A stretch of 64,000 nucleotides of DNA from Aerococcus loyolae (GCF_002871915.2 NZ_CP126958.1:1488001-1552000), one strand, 5' to 3'; shown: positions 17,219 through 31,180, counted from the stretch's first letter. Translations and numbers: made by a program. The notes: a model not told the origin generated them from the letters alone.

Positions 17219-17289
17219 CAGGGACACTAGGAATCGAACCCAGATCGACGGTTTTGGAGACCGTAGTTTTACCGTTAAACTATGTCCCT
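17219..17289 (-). tRNA. tRNA-Trp (CCA)
   Basis: Acceptor stem AGGGACA/TGTCCCT, anticodon loop CTCCAAA giving CCA. Confidence 0.95.
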
Positions 17290-17318
17290 ATTCTCAAATG
17301 AGAATAGTTATCATTTTA

Positions 17319-17399
17319 TGGAGGGAAGAGGATTCGAACCTCTGAACCCGAAGGAACGGATTTACAGTCCGCTGCGTTTGGCCGCTTCGCTATCCCTCC
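17319..17399 (-). tRNA. tRNA-Tyr (GTA)
   Basis: Acceptor stem GGAGGGA/TCCCTCC, anticodon GTA in loop CTGTAAA, with the long variable arm of bacterial tRNA-Tyr. Confidence 0.95.
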
Positions 17400-17406
17400 T
17401 AATGGA

Positions 17407-17479
17407 TGGTCCGAGACAGAATCGAACTGCCGACACCTTGAGCTTCAATCAAGTGCTCTACCAACTGAGCTATCGGACC
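17407..17479 (-). tRNA. tRNA-Phe (GAA)
   Basis: Acceptor stem GGTCCGA/TCGGACC, anticodon loop TTGAAGC giving GAA. Confidence 0.95.
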
Positions 17480-17491
17480 CCATTATAAGAA

Positions 17492-17564
17492 CGGTCCGGA
17501 CGGGATTTGAACCCGCGATCTCCTCCGTGACAGGGAGGCATGTTAACCCCTACACCACCGGACC
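17492..17564 (-). tRNA. tRNA-Asp (GTC)
   Basis: Acceptor stem GGTCCGG/CCGGACC, anticodon loop CTGTCAC, discriminator G. Confidence 0.95.
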
Positions 17565-17577
17565 AATATATGAATAA

Positions 17578-17650
17578 TGGAGAATGAGGGGCTCGAACCC
17601 CCGACATTCTGCTTGTAAGGCAGACGCTCTCCCAGCTGAGCTAATTCTCC
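17578..17650 (-). tRNA. tRNA-Val (TAC)
   Basis: Acceptor stem GGAGAAT/ATTCTCC, anticodon loop CTTACAA giving TAC. Confidence 0.95.
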
Positions 17651-17671
17651 TGATTACTCTTAAAGAAGTAA

Positions 17672-17743
17672 TGACCCGTACGGGAATCGAACCCGTGTTA
17701 CCGCCGTGAAAGGGCGGTGTCTTAACCGCTTGACCAACGGGCC
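17672..17743 (-). tRNA. tRNA-Glu (TTC)
   Basis: Acceptor stem GGCCCGT/ACGGGTC with one G-U pair, anticodon loop CTTTCAC giving TTC. Confidence 0.95.
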
Positions 17744-17756
17744 AACAAAATATAAA

Positions 17757-17843
17757 CGGAGAGTAAGGGATTCGAACCCTTGAAACGGTCTCCCGTTTAC
17801 ACGATTTCCAATCGTGCTCCTTCGGCCTCTCGGACAACTCTCC
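17757..17843 (-). tRNA. tRNA-Ser (GGA)
   Basis: Acceptor stem GGAGAGT/ACTCTCC, anticodon loop TTGGAAA, long variable arm typical of Ser. Confidence 0.95.
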
Positions 17844-17877
17844 AATAGCTTAAAGCCTGAGGACTCACTCGCCATAA

Positions 17878-17951
17878 CTCCGCAAGTAGGACTCGAACCT
17901 ACGACATCTTGATTAACAGTCAAGCGCTACTACCAACTGAGCTATTGCGGA
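17878..17951 (-). tRNA. tRNA-Asn (GTT)
   Basis: Acceptor stem TCCGCAA/TTGCGGA, anticodon loop CTGTTAA giving GTT. It is the first tRNA after the 5S gene in transcription order. Confidence 0.95.
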
Positions 17952-17963
17952 ATAAAATAAGAT

Positions 17964-18082
17964 TGCACGGCAACGTCCTAGTCTCACAGGGGGCAACCCC
18001 CAACTACATTCGGCGCTAAGAAGCTTAACTGCTGTGTTCGGGATGGATACAGGTGGGTCCTTCTTGCCATCGTCACCGTACA
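17964..18082 (-). rRNA. rrf: 5S ribosomal RNA
   Basis: The gene begins TGTACGGTGACGATGGC and ends GACGTTGCCGTGCA on the minus strand; its ends pair as helix I. Conserved CCGAACACAGCAGTTAAGC and GAGACTAGGACG blocks are present. Exact ends are uncertain by one or two bases. Confidence 0.93.
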
Positions 18083-18157
18083 ATTTATTTTTTGAGCTTG
18101 TTCGCTCAAAACTGAATCTATCATGTCTTCCGTAAACCTCATACAACCTTATCCTTT

Positions 18158-21059
<2,902 letters not shown>

Positions 21060-21261
21060 ACCGGTTAAGTTGTATGATGCGAAAAGTTTTAAAACTCTTT
21101 CTTTTTCGGTTTTTACGCTTGGTAAAATTGGTTTATTAACATTTCTATCTCGCAAAAAAATAGAAATGCGGAATGTTATGATAGTATTCAGTTTTCAAAG
21201 AACAATAGAGAGTTAGACCTCTCAAAACTAAACAAAGAAGACTCAAATATGTATTCCGAAT

Positions 21262-22818
<1,557 letters not shown>

Positions 22819-22994
22819 AGAATCATGAGCGTTGATAGCTCATTTGTTTGCTGACTAGTTATAGTCTGGTCTAGACTTATTGTTTGAATTGTTGGTTCAT
22901 CAACAAAATGTTGATGCCCTACACATTTGGTTCGTCTTCTTTGTTCAGTTTTCAAAGGTCTAATCTTGCCGTCTTCTGTGACAGCGACTTAATT

Positions 22995-23231
22995 AGTATA
23001 CCATAGCTTTTAGATTCTTGTCAACAACTTTTTTAAAAAAGTTTTTTGAAGTGTTTAAAGCTGGTTAAAGAATTAAGTTTTCCGATCAGTTTTGTTTGAT
23101 CAGCAAGAATTATTATAGCTTATCGCTAAGTTGTTTGTCAACAAGTTTTTTTGATTTATTTTCTTACGAGATAAATCTTTCCTCGTGAGAAACAACTTTT
23201 ATAGAATACCAAGTTCCCCATTGTTTGTCAA
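22995..23231 (-). promoter_or_regulatory. Three tandem rRNA promoters
   Basis: On the minus strand: TTGACA (23226-23231), 17 bp, TATTCT (23203-23208); TTGACA (23136-23141), 18 bp, TATAAT (23112-23117); TTGACA (23019-23024), 18 bp, TATACT (22995-23000). All three have perfect -35 boxes and lie upstream of 16S. No reading frame is seen in this region. Confidence 0.88.
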
Positions 23232-23304
23232 TAACTTTCTCCAACTTTTTTCATAATTGTTTCCCCTTAGCTGTTCATATTCCATATAATAACTAGATAT
23301 ATCA

Positions 23305-24126
23305 CTATTTAGGTAAGTTTTTTTCCTTAAAGCCAGTGAAATAATAAGCCATAATGAGCTGCCCGAGGCTTAATAGGATGACTAGAAACGCCATCAAGCG
23401 GTTATTTAGATTAAAGTAACCCCATAAACTTGCAAGGAAGCTGGGTAAAATCAAGGAAAGTAGACTTGTCCCATAGCACTCCTTCAGATTATAGAAATCT
23501 AAGCGCCGGGCTAGTCGCAAGCGGTTGAGGATCACAGCAGCTAATAGACTATATAGGATAAGAAAAAGTAAAAAGAGAATATGACGCATGCCGACGAATA
23601 AGTATTTCTGGCTCTTACGATAGTTTTTCTGATAGTTTTGATAGAACTGCTCCAGTAATTCCTGACTACTTAGCTTGTCCTGTGTGTTTCTATTATAAGG
23701 TGCGGAAAAGTCATCGCCTTCTCGAGGTTGATAGACCATCATATCTTCTAGAAAAATAAAGGCCGAGGGGTTATTCAGAAAAAGAGTATCTAATTCTTCC
23801 GGTTTGGGTAAAATCCCGATACTTATTGCTGGCGCATCCATTTTTTCCTCCTTTTCCTTAGCCCCATCTCGGGGAACTAATTGCCCTTCTTGAACGGTAT
23901 AATCCTTTAGCTTCTGGTCAACACCCTGACTGGGAAAATCTGCTAATAATTCTTGGTAAGATTGGTCAAAAACTTCATTATTTACCCCCTGAAAACGTAA
24001 AGCAAAGGGTAAGGTTAAAATTAGACTTAGGGCAAGAATAACTATTACCATCCCAAAAGTGTTGAGTGAGCGCCTTTGTCGATAAACATAGGCAGAAGTT
24101 AAAATATTTTTTAAAGAAGAGCGCAT
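23305..24126 (-). CDS. DUF1189-like membrane protein
   Basis: About 273 residues. There is one membrane helix near residues 25-45, a long extracytoplasmic region of about 120 residues rich in charged residues, then three further helices at the C-terminus. This topology and the start resemble DUF1189 proteins such as YvdJ, whose role is unknown. ATG 24126 has AAAGGA upstream; the longer frame to 24240 runs into proC on the other strand and lacks support. Divergent from proC and close to the rRNA promoters. Confidence 0.65.
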   Translation of the reverse strand: MRSSLKNILTSAYVYRQRRSLNTFGMVIVILALSLILTLPFALRFQGVNNEVFDQSYQELLADFPSQGVDQKLKDYTVQEGQLVPRDGAKEKEEKMDAPAISIGILPKPEELDTLFLNNPSAFIFLEDMMVYQPREGDDFSAPYNRNTQDKLSSQELLEQFYQNYQKNYRKSQKYLFVGMRHILFLLFLILYSLLAAVILNRLRLARRLDFYNLKECYGTSLLSLILPSFLASLWGYFNLNNRLMAFLVILLSLGQLIMAYYFTGFKEKNLPK

Positions 24127-24190
24127 GAAGGGGTTCCTTTCTGCTATGATATTTTCAGAAAATACTTGTAAGCGATAGGAGTGCGTAACT

Positions 24191-24988
24191 ATGAAAACCA
24201 TTGCCGTTATTGGAGCTGGAAATATGGGCCAAGCCCTCATCGCCGGCTTACAATCTAGTGATCATCAAGCACAGTTAGAAATTAAGGCTGCGACCGCTAG
24301 CCAAGCCAGCGCAGATAAAGTTGCTCAACATTTTGACATTGCCTGCTCAACTGATAACCAAACTTGTGCCCAAGGAGCTGACCTCGTCATTGTGGCGGTA
24401 AAACCTTATCTAATGGACCAGGTGTTGGACAAAATCAAGAACAGTCTCAAAGCGGATGCCATTATCGTCACCGTAGCGGCTGGTTATAGTCTAAAGCAAG
24501 CAGGGACAATTCTCGGCGACCAAACTGCTATCGTCCGGATCATGCCAAACACTGCCGTGAAAATCGGCCAAGGGGTGATTGCTATGACCGCCAATGACCA
24601 GGTCTCAACTAAAGACTACCAAGCAGTTAAAGATTTATTCCAAGGGTTGGGCTTAGTTGCTGAAGTCAGTGAAGACCAATTCGCAACCATCACTGGGCTA
24701 TCTGGCTCTAGTCCCACCATTGTCTACATGCTAATCGAGGCCATGGCAGACGCCGGATGTCAACAAGGTCTTCAACGTTCCCAAGCCCAAAGCTTAGCCG
24801 CCCAAACCGTCCTAGGTGCTGCAGCTATGGTCGTAGAAACTGGACAACATCCCGGTCAACTCAAGGATGCGGTCTGCTCACCTGCTGGTACCTCCATTGA
24901 ATGCGTCCGTAAGGCAGAGGAAAAAGGCTTACGATCCGCTGCCATAGAAGCTGTCATCGCTGCTTGCCAAAAAGCCAAAGGCAACTAA
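24191..24988 (+). CDS. proC: Pyrroline-5-carboxylate reductase
   Basis: A 265-residue NAD(P)H-dependent enzyme for the last step of proline synthesis, reducing pyrroline-5-carboxylate to L-proline. The N-terminal Rossmann motif IGAGNMG (7-13), the central VKPYLM motif, IMPNTAV and the C-terminal dimerisation region SPAGTSIE are all family hallmarks. Length is normal. AGGAG precedes the ATG and a terminator follows at 25054. Cytoplasmic; single-gene unit. Confidence 0.95.
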   Translation: MKTIAVIGAGNMGQALIAGLQSSDHQAQLEIKAATASQASADKVAQHFDIACSTDNQTCAQGADLVIVAVKPYLMDQVLDKIKNSLKADAIIVTVAAGYSLKQAGTILGDQTAIVRIMPNTAVKIGQGVIAMTANDQVSTKDYQAVKDLFQGLGLVAEVSEDQFATITGLSGSSPTIVYMLIEAMADAGCQQGLQRSQAQSLAAQTVLGAAAMVVETGQHPGQLKDAVCSPAGTSIECVRKAEEKGLRSAAIEAVIAACQKAKGN

Positions 24989-25053
24989 GCCGGCGAGCAA
25001 AGTCCATAAATTTCAAGTTAATAGTAAAGTATTCAATACTTAAGTATGCTGGA

Positions 25054-25077
25054 GGCTATCCCAAGATAGCCTTTTTT
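25054..25077 (+). terminator. Terminator of proC
   Basis: GGCTATC and GATAGCC pair around a four-base loop and are followed by T6. Confidence 0.88.
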
Positions 25078-25116
25078 CTGTTTTCCCATCTTAAGCCGAG
25101 ATATCCTAAAGCACAT

Positions 25117-25572
25117 CTAGTCGATGCCTTGGCAGTCAGGACAGATCCCATAAAACTCCAGGTGGTGGCCGGTAATTTCAAATTGAGTAGCCTCTACCGC
25201 ATAGTCTTCCACTTCAGTCAGGGCTTGCTCTACTTTAGCCGCATCGGGATAATAGACATCGACGATTTTTCCACAGTTTTGACAAATGATGTGATAGTGC
25301 TTTTTCAAGAAGAAATCGAAATGGGTGGCCCCATCATTCGCACGCACTTCCTTGACCAGGTTAATATCGGTAAAGATGTTCAAGGTATTATATACCGTTG
25401 CTAAACTCACCGATTGATCTTCTTGGGAGAGCTCTTGATAGACTTGTTCGGCAGTAGGATGATGGTCAGCCACAATCAGATGTTTTAGTATTTTTTTCCG
25501 TGGGGAGGTTAGGCGAATACGGCGTTCACGCAAATAAGCGACCGCATCGACATATAATTGCTCATAATCCAT
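25117..25572 (-). CDS. perR: Peroxide-responsive repressor PerR (Fur family)
   Basis: A 151-residue winged-helix regulator. It has a structural zinc site of two CxxC motifs (CQNC near residue 96, CPDC near 145). The regulatory metal site typical of PerR is also present: HP in DHHPTAEQ, Asp in THFDF, the HYH pair in KKHYHIIC and Asp in IVDVYYP. Oxidation of these histidines by peroxide releases DNA in Bacillus PerR. The placement of the aspartate and histidines favours PerR over Fur or Zur. Single gene with an AT-rich upstream region. Confidence 0.88.
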   Translation of the reverse strand: MDYEQLYVDAVAYLRERRIRLTSPRKKILKHLIVADHHPTAEQVYQELSQEDQSVSLATVYNTLNIFTDINLVKEVRANDGATHFDFFLKKHYHIICQNCGKIVDVYYPDAAKVEQALTEVEDYAVEATQFEITGHHLEFYGICPDCQGID

Positions 25573-25755
25573 GTGTTGTCTTCCTTTCCATCAGCCCTTT
25601 AGCTAATTATAATTGAAAGCCTGTAAAATATCATATTTTTCCCTTAAGTTGTTAAAATTCTCACTTATGCTTATTGAAGAAAATCATGCTATGCTATATA
25701 GTAATTCAAGGTCTTAATGGTATCGATTAAAATAGAAAAGGACGATTAAAAACCA

Positions 25756-26871
25756 ATGAAATTAGGTGCTCGCACGATAAAAACCGGCATTGGCGTCATG
25801 CTAGCCATGGTTATCTCTAGCCTCCTACCCCATATTGAGATTATGCAACCAACATTTGTTGCGGTTCTCGGGTTGCAACAATCCGTTAAAAAAACCTGGT
25901 ATACCCTATTTAGGCGGGGAGCTGCTGCTTTCTTAGGTGGCTTAACCGCCGTGGTCATGTCTTACTTCTTTGGAAATAGCCCCATTGTGGTTGGCCTGAC
26001 CGTCATTATTTTTATCGCTATTATGAATGCCATTCAACTCCAAGACGTGATCTCCCTGGCCACAATTACCGTAGTTATCATCATGCTACAGCCTGTCGAT
26101 AACGTCAATGACTTAATCGGCATTGCGACTTCCCGGGTGATTGAAAACATCCTTGGTGTGGTGATCTCCTTCTTGGTGAATGTCTTTATCATGCCACCTA
26201 AGTATGACAATGTCCTCTACAAGGAAATTTCGGACACCTCTTCAGAAGTATTGATTCGTTTGCGGGCCATCTTGAGAAAAAATGGCGAGTATTCTTCCCT
26301 GACTTCAGACTTGGACTGGGCCTACAAGCGAATCAACTATATTCGCGATCTCTTTCAACTTTCCAAAGAAGAACCCATTTGGTTTGCCAGTCGCAGGGTA
26401 TCCAGGAAACGGCAGCTAGTGGTTTATCGGAGCTTCATCCAATCTTTATTGGATATGACTAATTTGCTCCATACTATCCACACCCATACTAATATTCTCT
26501 TTGTGATAGATGATGACCTGCGGATTCAAATACGTGAGCGAATTGAAACCCTCTGTGCCGCCCATGAGCAGATCTTCCTTAAATTTGACGGCCGCATTTC
26601 ACCGGCTGAGGTGAACTTCTTCCAGCCGACTAAGATACGCCGTCAGGAGTTGATGAATCATATCATTAAGGAAACCGACCTCAACCGAGGTTCAGAAACA
26701 GAATCCTTGAACTACCGGATTGAGAAGAGCAACTCCTTAATCTTAATCACAGGGGCCATGATCAAGGTCGAGAGTTCTCTCATCCATCTCAATACCTTGG
26801 TCCGCTCCTACCATACCCATCACGAAGAAGACCATGACCATTACGCCTTAAAAGATAAATTAGATAGTTAA
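25756..26871 (+). CDS. Aromatic acid exporter family (FUSC-like) membrane protein
   Basis: A 371-residue protein. The first 150 residues form about six membrane helices starting KLGARTIKTGIGVMLAM, typical of the ArAE_1/DUF939 family. A long soluble cytoplasmic region with helical character and a His/Asp/Glu-rich tail follows. Family members are proposed exporters of aromatic acids; the substrate here is unknown. AAAGGA lies about 14 bp before the ATG, a long spacing. A clear terminator follows. Confidence 0.8.
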   Translation: MKLGARTIKTGIGVMLAMVISSLLPHIEIMQPTFVAVLGLQQSVKKTWYTLFRRGAAAFLGGLTAVVMSYFFGNSPIVVGLTVIIFIAIMNAIQLQDVISLATITVVIIMLQPVDNVNDLIGIATSRVIENILGVVISFLVNVFIMPPKYDNVLYKEISDTSSEVLIRLRAILRKNGEYSSLTSDLDWAYKRINYIRDLFQLSKEEPIWFASRRVSRKRQLVVYRSFIQSLLDMTNLLHTIHTHTNILFVIDDDLRIQIRERIETLCAAHEQIFLKFDGRISPAEVNFFQPTKIRRQELMNHIIKETDLNRGSETESLNYRIEKSNSLILITGAMIKVESSLIHLNTLVRSYHTHHEEDHDHYALKDKLDS

Positions 26872-26875
26872 AAAG

Positions 26876-26928
26876 ACTCGAGCTAATCAGTCGGTAGATT
26901 ACCTGACAATGATAGGCTCGAGTTTTTC
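26876..26928 (+). terminator. Terminator (usable on both strands)
   Basis: ACTCGAGC pairs with GCTCGAGT across a 32-bp loop, with T-run after and A-run before. It separates the exporter gene and the convergent pullulanase gene. Confidence 0.8.
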
Positions 26929-26946
26929 TTTTATCCAAGAAATTGG

Positions 26947-28947
26947 CTAAGCTTTTTCTGATCCTTGCTGTTTCAAAATACTTAGCGAAAGTTCCTCAAC
27001 AACAAGAGGTTGTTCACTACTTAATATAGACTTCTCTTCATCAGCAGAGAGGAAATGATAATTTTCAGCCAGGACTTGCCAGTCCCCCTCAGGCAGGGTA
27101 AAACGAATGGTATTGGTCTGCCCATTAAATACCAGCAGGTAGTCAGCGTCTCCTTCATGGTAAAGAAGAGCAATAATTTGAAAATCTGCCTTCAAAACCT
27201 CCACTGCCTGGTCAATGCTTCCAAAATCAGATAGGTGAAAAACTGGGTGAGCCTGGCGAAAAGCAATCAAATCACTCAGGTAATCCACAGCACCCTGGTG
27301 TTTATCGCGTAAGGACCAGTCAATCTGGTTGATATGGTCCCCATGACGGTAGGAATTACGGACACCTTGCTTAGTACGGAAGAATTCCTGGCCAGCATGC
27401 AAGTAGGGGATGCCTTGACTTAAGAGGACAAGGCTATTGGCAAGTAGTTGCCGCCTTTGCCGCTTGGCTTGACTTTCAAAGCTATGAGTAATGGCTAGTT
27501 TATCCCACAAGGACCAGTTATCATGGGCGGCCACATATTTAACCAATTGCAGGGGCGACTTGACGTTAATCGCCAACTTATTCAACCGCTCCCCACCTAA
27601 AAAACTGGCTAGGAGGGTCCGCTCCACAGAAAACTTACCGCTGGCATAGCCGGTATCCCTGCCCTCCCCTTGGTCAGAGCCCTTGACACTGTCACGAAAA
27701 TGGTCGTCAAAATAGGCAATTCGGGGAGTCTTATAAGCATTGACTAGGCAAGCCTTATCTTCTTCGGGCAGGTAAGTCCCTAAGTTCCAACCTTCACCTA
27801 AGATAAGGATACTTGGATCAATTTCATCTAAAGCTTGACGGACTTTATTCATAGTCGTGACGTCATGGATCCCCATCAAGTCAAAGCGAAAACCATCAAT
27901 ATGATATTCTTTGGCCCAATAGCATACCGAACGGACAATATACTCTCTCATCATCTTTCTTTCTGAGGCGGTATCATTCCCCACGCCCGTCCCATTACTA
28001 ATGGTGCCATCGGGGTCGCGACGGAAATAATAGTTAGGGACAGTTAGTTGCAGGGGGTGGTTTATGTAATCATAGACATGGTTGTAGACCACATCCATAA
28101 TCACACGAAGGCCCGCTTGGTGGAGGGATTGGACCATGGTTTTCATTTCTTTTATCCGACAGATAGGATCAGCAGAATCCGTGGCATAAGAACCTTCAGG
28201 GACATTGTAATCGCCAGGATCGTAACCCCAATTATAATTATCGCTATCCTCGATCCCTTCAATCACCGTCTTAAAGTCAGCCATGGGCAGAAGCTGGAGG
28301 TGGCTGATTCCTAAGTCTTTTAGGTAGTCAAGGCCAGTAGTCTGTCCTTGGGGCGTTTTAGTCCCTTTTTGACTGAGGCCTAGAAATTTACCCCGCCACT
28401 TGGGATTGACGCCTGAATTATCCGCACTAGTCAAATCTCTCACACTCGCTTCATAAATCACAGCTTGAGAAAGACTCTTTAGTGCGGGCGCACGGTCTTG
28501 GTCCCAATCAGTGGGGTTAGTGCGAGACAAATCAACCACCACACTGCGCTGACTATTCTGGGTCGATCCAATGGCATAAGGGTCTCTCGTAAAATTAGTC
28601 TTTCCATTGGGAAAGGATACCTTATAAAGGTAAGCGGTATTATGCCAATCACCAGGAAGATCTAAGCTAAAAACTCCCCGGTCTTGACGTTGCATGGGAT
28701 ATTGGACTTGTCGATTACTATATAAGTCCTGGTAAATGAGCAGGCTAACTTCACTGGCCAGGGGAGCCCAGAGCCGAAAATTAGTCGTCTCTGCCCGGTA
28801 GTTAGCCCCTAGCCGGGCTTGACTAGCAAAATAGTCATCAAATTCTGGCTCTCTGACCAGGTCATCCATGGCTTGGTCTAAGCTGGAACCTTGGGGAGAG
28901 ATTCCCTGGAGGATTTTATCTAAACGTTCTTCTAGTTGATTTTTCAC
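26947..28947 (-). CDS. pulA: Type I pullulanase (glycogen/starch debranching enzyme)
   Basis: A 666-residue GH13 enzyme that cleaves alpha-1,6 branches of pullulan, glycogen or maltodextrin. It has an N-terminal CBM48-like domain (about 50-140), the type I signature YNWGYDP (238-244), the nucleophile Asp in GFRFDLMG (about 356), the acid Glu in ILGEGW (about 385) and the late AAHDN motif. No signal peptide, so it acts inside the cell on stored or imported glucan. No glycogen synthesis genes are adjacent. Single gene. Confidence 0.93.
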   Translation of the reverse strand: MKNQLEERLDKILQGISPQGSSLDQAMDDLVREPEFDDYFASQARLGANYRAETTNFRLWAPLASEVSLLIYQDLYSNRQVQYPMQRQDRGVFSLDLPGDWHNTAYLYKVSFPNGKTNFTRDPYAIGSTQNSQRSVVVDLSRTNPTDWDQDRAPALKSLSQAVIYEASVRDLTSADNSGVNPKWRGKFLGLSQKGTKTPQGQTTGLDYLKDLGISHLQLLPMADFKTVIEGIEDSDNYNWGYDPGDYNVPEGSYATDSADPICRIKEMKTMVQSLHQAGLRVIMDVVYNHVYDYINHPLQLTVPNYYFRRDPDGTISNGTGVGNDTASERKMMREYIVRSVCYWAKEYHIDGFRFDLMGIHDVTTMNKVRQALDEIDPSILILGEGWNLGTYLPEEDKACLVNAYKTPRIAYFDDHFRDSVKGSDQGEGRDTGYASGKFSVERTLLASFLGGERLNKLAINVKSPLQLVKYVAAHDNWSLWDKLAITHSFESQAKRQRRQLLANSLVLLSQGIPYLHAGQEFFRTKQGVRNSYRHGDHINQIDWSLRDKHQGAVDYLSDLIAFRQAHPVFHLSDFGSIDQAVEVLKADFQIIALLYHEGDADYLLVFNGQTNTIRFTLPEGDWQVLAENYHFLSADEEKSILSSEQPLVVEELSLSILKQQGSEKA

Positions 28948-29051
28948 TTAATAACCTCTCTGTACTCTTCTTACTCACTCATCTTCCCCTTCATTATACC
29001 CAGGATGGGCGCGTTTAGCTATCTTAGCTATTGAAACAAGCCATAAAAAAA

Positions 29052-29093
29052 AGCAGTCAGCTCTCAACTAATTGCTAGCTAGACCTGACTGCT
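29052..29093 (-). terminator. Terminator of the SGNH-like gene
   Basis: AGCAGTCAG pairs with CTGACTGCT and a long T-run follows on the minus strand. It isolates this gene from the downstream pullulanase gene. Confidence 0.88.
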
Positions 29094-29144
29094 AATATCT
29101 TAAATCTCGTTCAAAATGACTGAGGCAAGGATTAAACTATGAAT

Positions 29145-30365
29145 CTATTGTCCTTGTCCACCATAGGGGTTGGCCGGAGCTTGATTATTATTCCCAGCAG
29201 CTGGCGCTTGAGGAGCTGGAGCTGGCGCTTGACCTTGGCCATTGGCTGGTTGTTGGTTAGGAGCCACTTGGGACTGCTGTTGCTGTTGTTGTCTTTGGGC
29301 TGCTTGAGCTTGACGGTCCGCTTCCGCTTGAGCCGCTTCTCTTTGCTTAGCTTCTTCTTGTCTTTGTGACTCAGCGGCTTGACTTTGACGAGCAGCCGCC
29401 GCTTCAGCCTCAGCTTGGGCCGCTTGGGCTTCTTGAGCTTCCGCTTTCTTCTTATCTCTAATACTTTGACTTTCCTTAGCCATGGATTCTTCTAAGGCAG
29501 CCTTGTCATCATTTTTGCCTTGGAAGCCATGACTTAGATCAAAGTGTTCTTCCTGCATGGCTTGTCCAAAGAGATCTGCTAAGGCTTTAAAGCCTTGGTC
29601 ATTGAATAGACCTGACTCTTGGTCATAGATCTTCTCAGGGGCAAAGTTCTTCGCTTCGAAAGCCTTATTGAGGTCCATGATATTTATATGAGACTCTTCT
29701 AAGGCTTGGATCAAGCGGACTAAGAAGCTGCCGTATGTGCCCTGGCCATTAGCTGCTTCACTATAAGATGGTAAAGCCAGGAAAACGATATTAGTTTCTG
29801 GGGAAGCAATCCGAAGATGGCCGTAAACTTGTTTCAAATTAACCAAGGTATCTTCCAGGCTTCTCCCTTGGGCATAGTCAACTTCACTGGTCAAGGGAAG
29901 GATTAGTAAATGTGGTTTTTCCTTAGCTACCTGGTCAACCAAATCACTCGTTAACAAGGACTGGCTACTGTGGCCCGAATAGTCATAAGCTTGAACGTTT
30001 AAATCCAAGTCTGCTGCTTGGGCTTTGGACTTGATGTGCTCACTTAGCCATTGATCACTTTCCCCTTGAACCTTAACCGTAGCCACTTTGGCTTGGGTCC
30101 CTGCTTGATTAATATAGGCTAAATAATCGTTAAGAGTCGCTTCTTGACGCTTGTCTTCAAAACGCTTAGCTGCCTGACTGTGATCACTAGTTTTAGGCGC
30201 TTGACTTTCTACCTGGCTACTTGCTTGGCTTTTTGACTCATAGGCGACATTGCCTTGCCCTGCTTGTCTTTGCTTACCAATCAGGTAAAAAGCAGCCACT
30301 AAGAGGACAGTAATTATTGTCGCAATAATAGCTATCTTACGCTGTTGATCTCTAGATGTGTTCAT
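29145..30365 (-). CDS. Membrane-anchored SGNH-like protein with degenerate active site and Gln/Ala-rich tail
   Basis: A 406-residue protein with an N-terminal membrane anchor (10-29), a Ser/Gln linker, an SGNH-hydrolase-like domain (about 75-260) and a long tail rich in Ala, Gln, Glu and then Pro/Asn/Gly. The usual SGNH blocks are altered: GDS is GES at 101-103, the block III GxND is absent (PLTSEVD), and the C-terminal catalytic His position reads LFNDQG, with Phe 244. It therefore looks catalytically dead or strongly altered. The tail probably forms a coiled coil then a wall-crossing segment. GAGGAG precedes the ATG. Confidence 0.65.
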   Translation of the reverse strand: MNTSRDQQRKIAIIATIITVLLVAAFYLIGKQRQAGQGNVAYESKSQASSQVESQAPKTSDHSQAAKRFEDKRQEATLNDYLAYINQAGTQAKVATVKVQGESDQWLSEHIKSKAQAADLDLNVQAYDYSGHSSQSLLTSDLVDQVAKEKPHLLILPLTSEVDYAQGRSLEDTLVNLKQVYGHLRIASPETNIVFLALPSYSEAANGQGTYGSFLVRLIQALEESHINIMDLNKAFEAKNFAPEKIYDQESGLFNDQGFKALADLFGQAMQEEHFDLSHGFQGKNDDKAALEESMAKESQSIRDKKKAEAQEAQAAQAEAEAAAARQSQAAESQRQEEAKQREAAQAEADRQAQAAQRQQQQQQSQVAPNQQPANGQGQAPAPAPQAPAAGNNNQAPANPYGGQGQ

Positions 30366-30515
30366 CTAACTTGCTCCTCTCCTTCTTCTTAAAAGATTGT
30401 AACATGAGACAGCTTCAAAAACGAGAAAAAAATATTTTACCTATACACTATTCCTTAAGCTATGTTATACTATTTTTGACTTTGGTTTTTCCAAGTGAAG
30501 AAAGTAGGTCATGTG

Positions 30516-31103
30516 ATGTATCATCCAAAAGAAGGAGAATTCATCACAGTCAAAAGTTATAAACATGACGGCTCACTCCATCGAACATGGCGCGACTGTT
30601 TGGTCTTAAAAACAAGCGAGCAAAGCATTATTGCTTGTAACGACCACACGCTCGTTACCGAATCTGATGGTCGCCGTTGGGTGACACGTGAACCCGCTTT
30701 ACTCTATTTTCATAAAAAATATTGGTTCAATATTGTCACCATGTTAAGGCAGAACGGTGTCTCATATTATAGTAACCTAGCTTCTCCTTATGTCATTGAT
30801 GAAGAAGCCTTAAAGTATATCGACTATGATTTAGATATTAAAATTTTCCCTGATGGGGAAAAACGCCTGTTAGATATTGACGAGTATTTAGAGCATGGTC
30901 ATGAAATGCATTATTCTAAAGAATTAGATATAATCATTAAAAGCCATCTCAAAGAGTTAGTACGTTGGATCGAGGAAGAAAGAGGTCCCTTTTCAAAACC
31001 TTATGTCGATCTTTGGTACGAACGCTACTGTCAGCTGACCCAACGTCGTAAGCGACGGAAGAAAAGCTACAAATATAAGAAGAAAAAGCGGATTCAGTCG
31101 TAA
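30516..31103 (+). CDS. Nucleoside tri-/diphosphate phosphatase Ntdp (DUF402/YgaC family)
   Basis: A 195-residue protein that matches the DUF402/Ntdp family through most of its length: [41 protein letters not shown] and [14 protein letters not shown]. Family enzymes hydrolyse nucleoside tri- and diphosphates with divalent metal. I chose ATG 30516 because it aligns with the family N-terminus and follows AGTAGG; a GTG at 30495 is possible. Unusual is a very basic C-terminal extension of about 20 residues (RRKRRKK and YKYKKKKR), which family members I know lack. Confidence 0.85.
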   Translation: MYHPKEGEFITVKSYKHDGSLHRTWRDCLVLKTSEQSIIACNDHTLVTESDGRRWVTREPALLYFHKKYWFNIVTMLRQNGVSYYSNLASPYVIDEEALKYIDYDLDIKIFPDGEKRLLDIDEYLEHGHEMHYSKELDIIIKSHLKELVRWIEEERGPFSKPYVDLWYERYCQLTQRRKRRKKSYKYKKKKRIQS

Positions 31104-31180
31104 TAAGATCATCAGACTGTGATGATTAAGCAGATAGCGTGATGCGCTATACCTTTTCAAGTGATTAAAGTCTTGATAAA

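Noticed and set aside
25590..25625. PerR box in front of perR
   Set aside because: TAATTATAATTG only partly matches TTATAATNATTATAA and the area is very AT-rich, so the match is not convincing.
30356..30562. 68-residue plus-strand frame upstream of ntdp
   Set aside because: It spans the intergenic promoter area and runs out of frame into ntdp; composition and lack of ribosome site argue against it.
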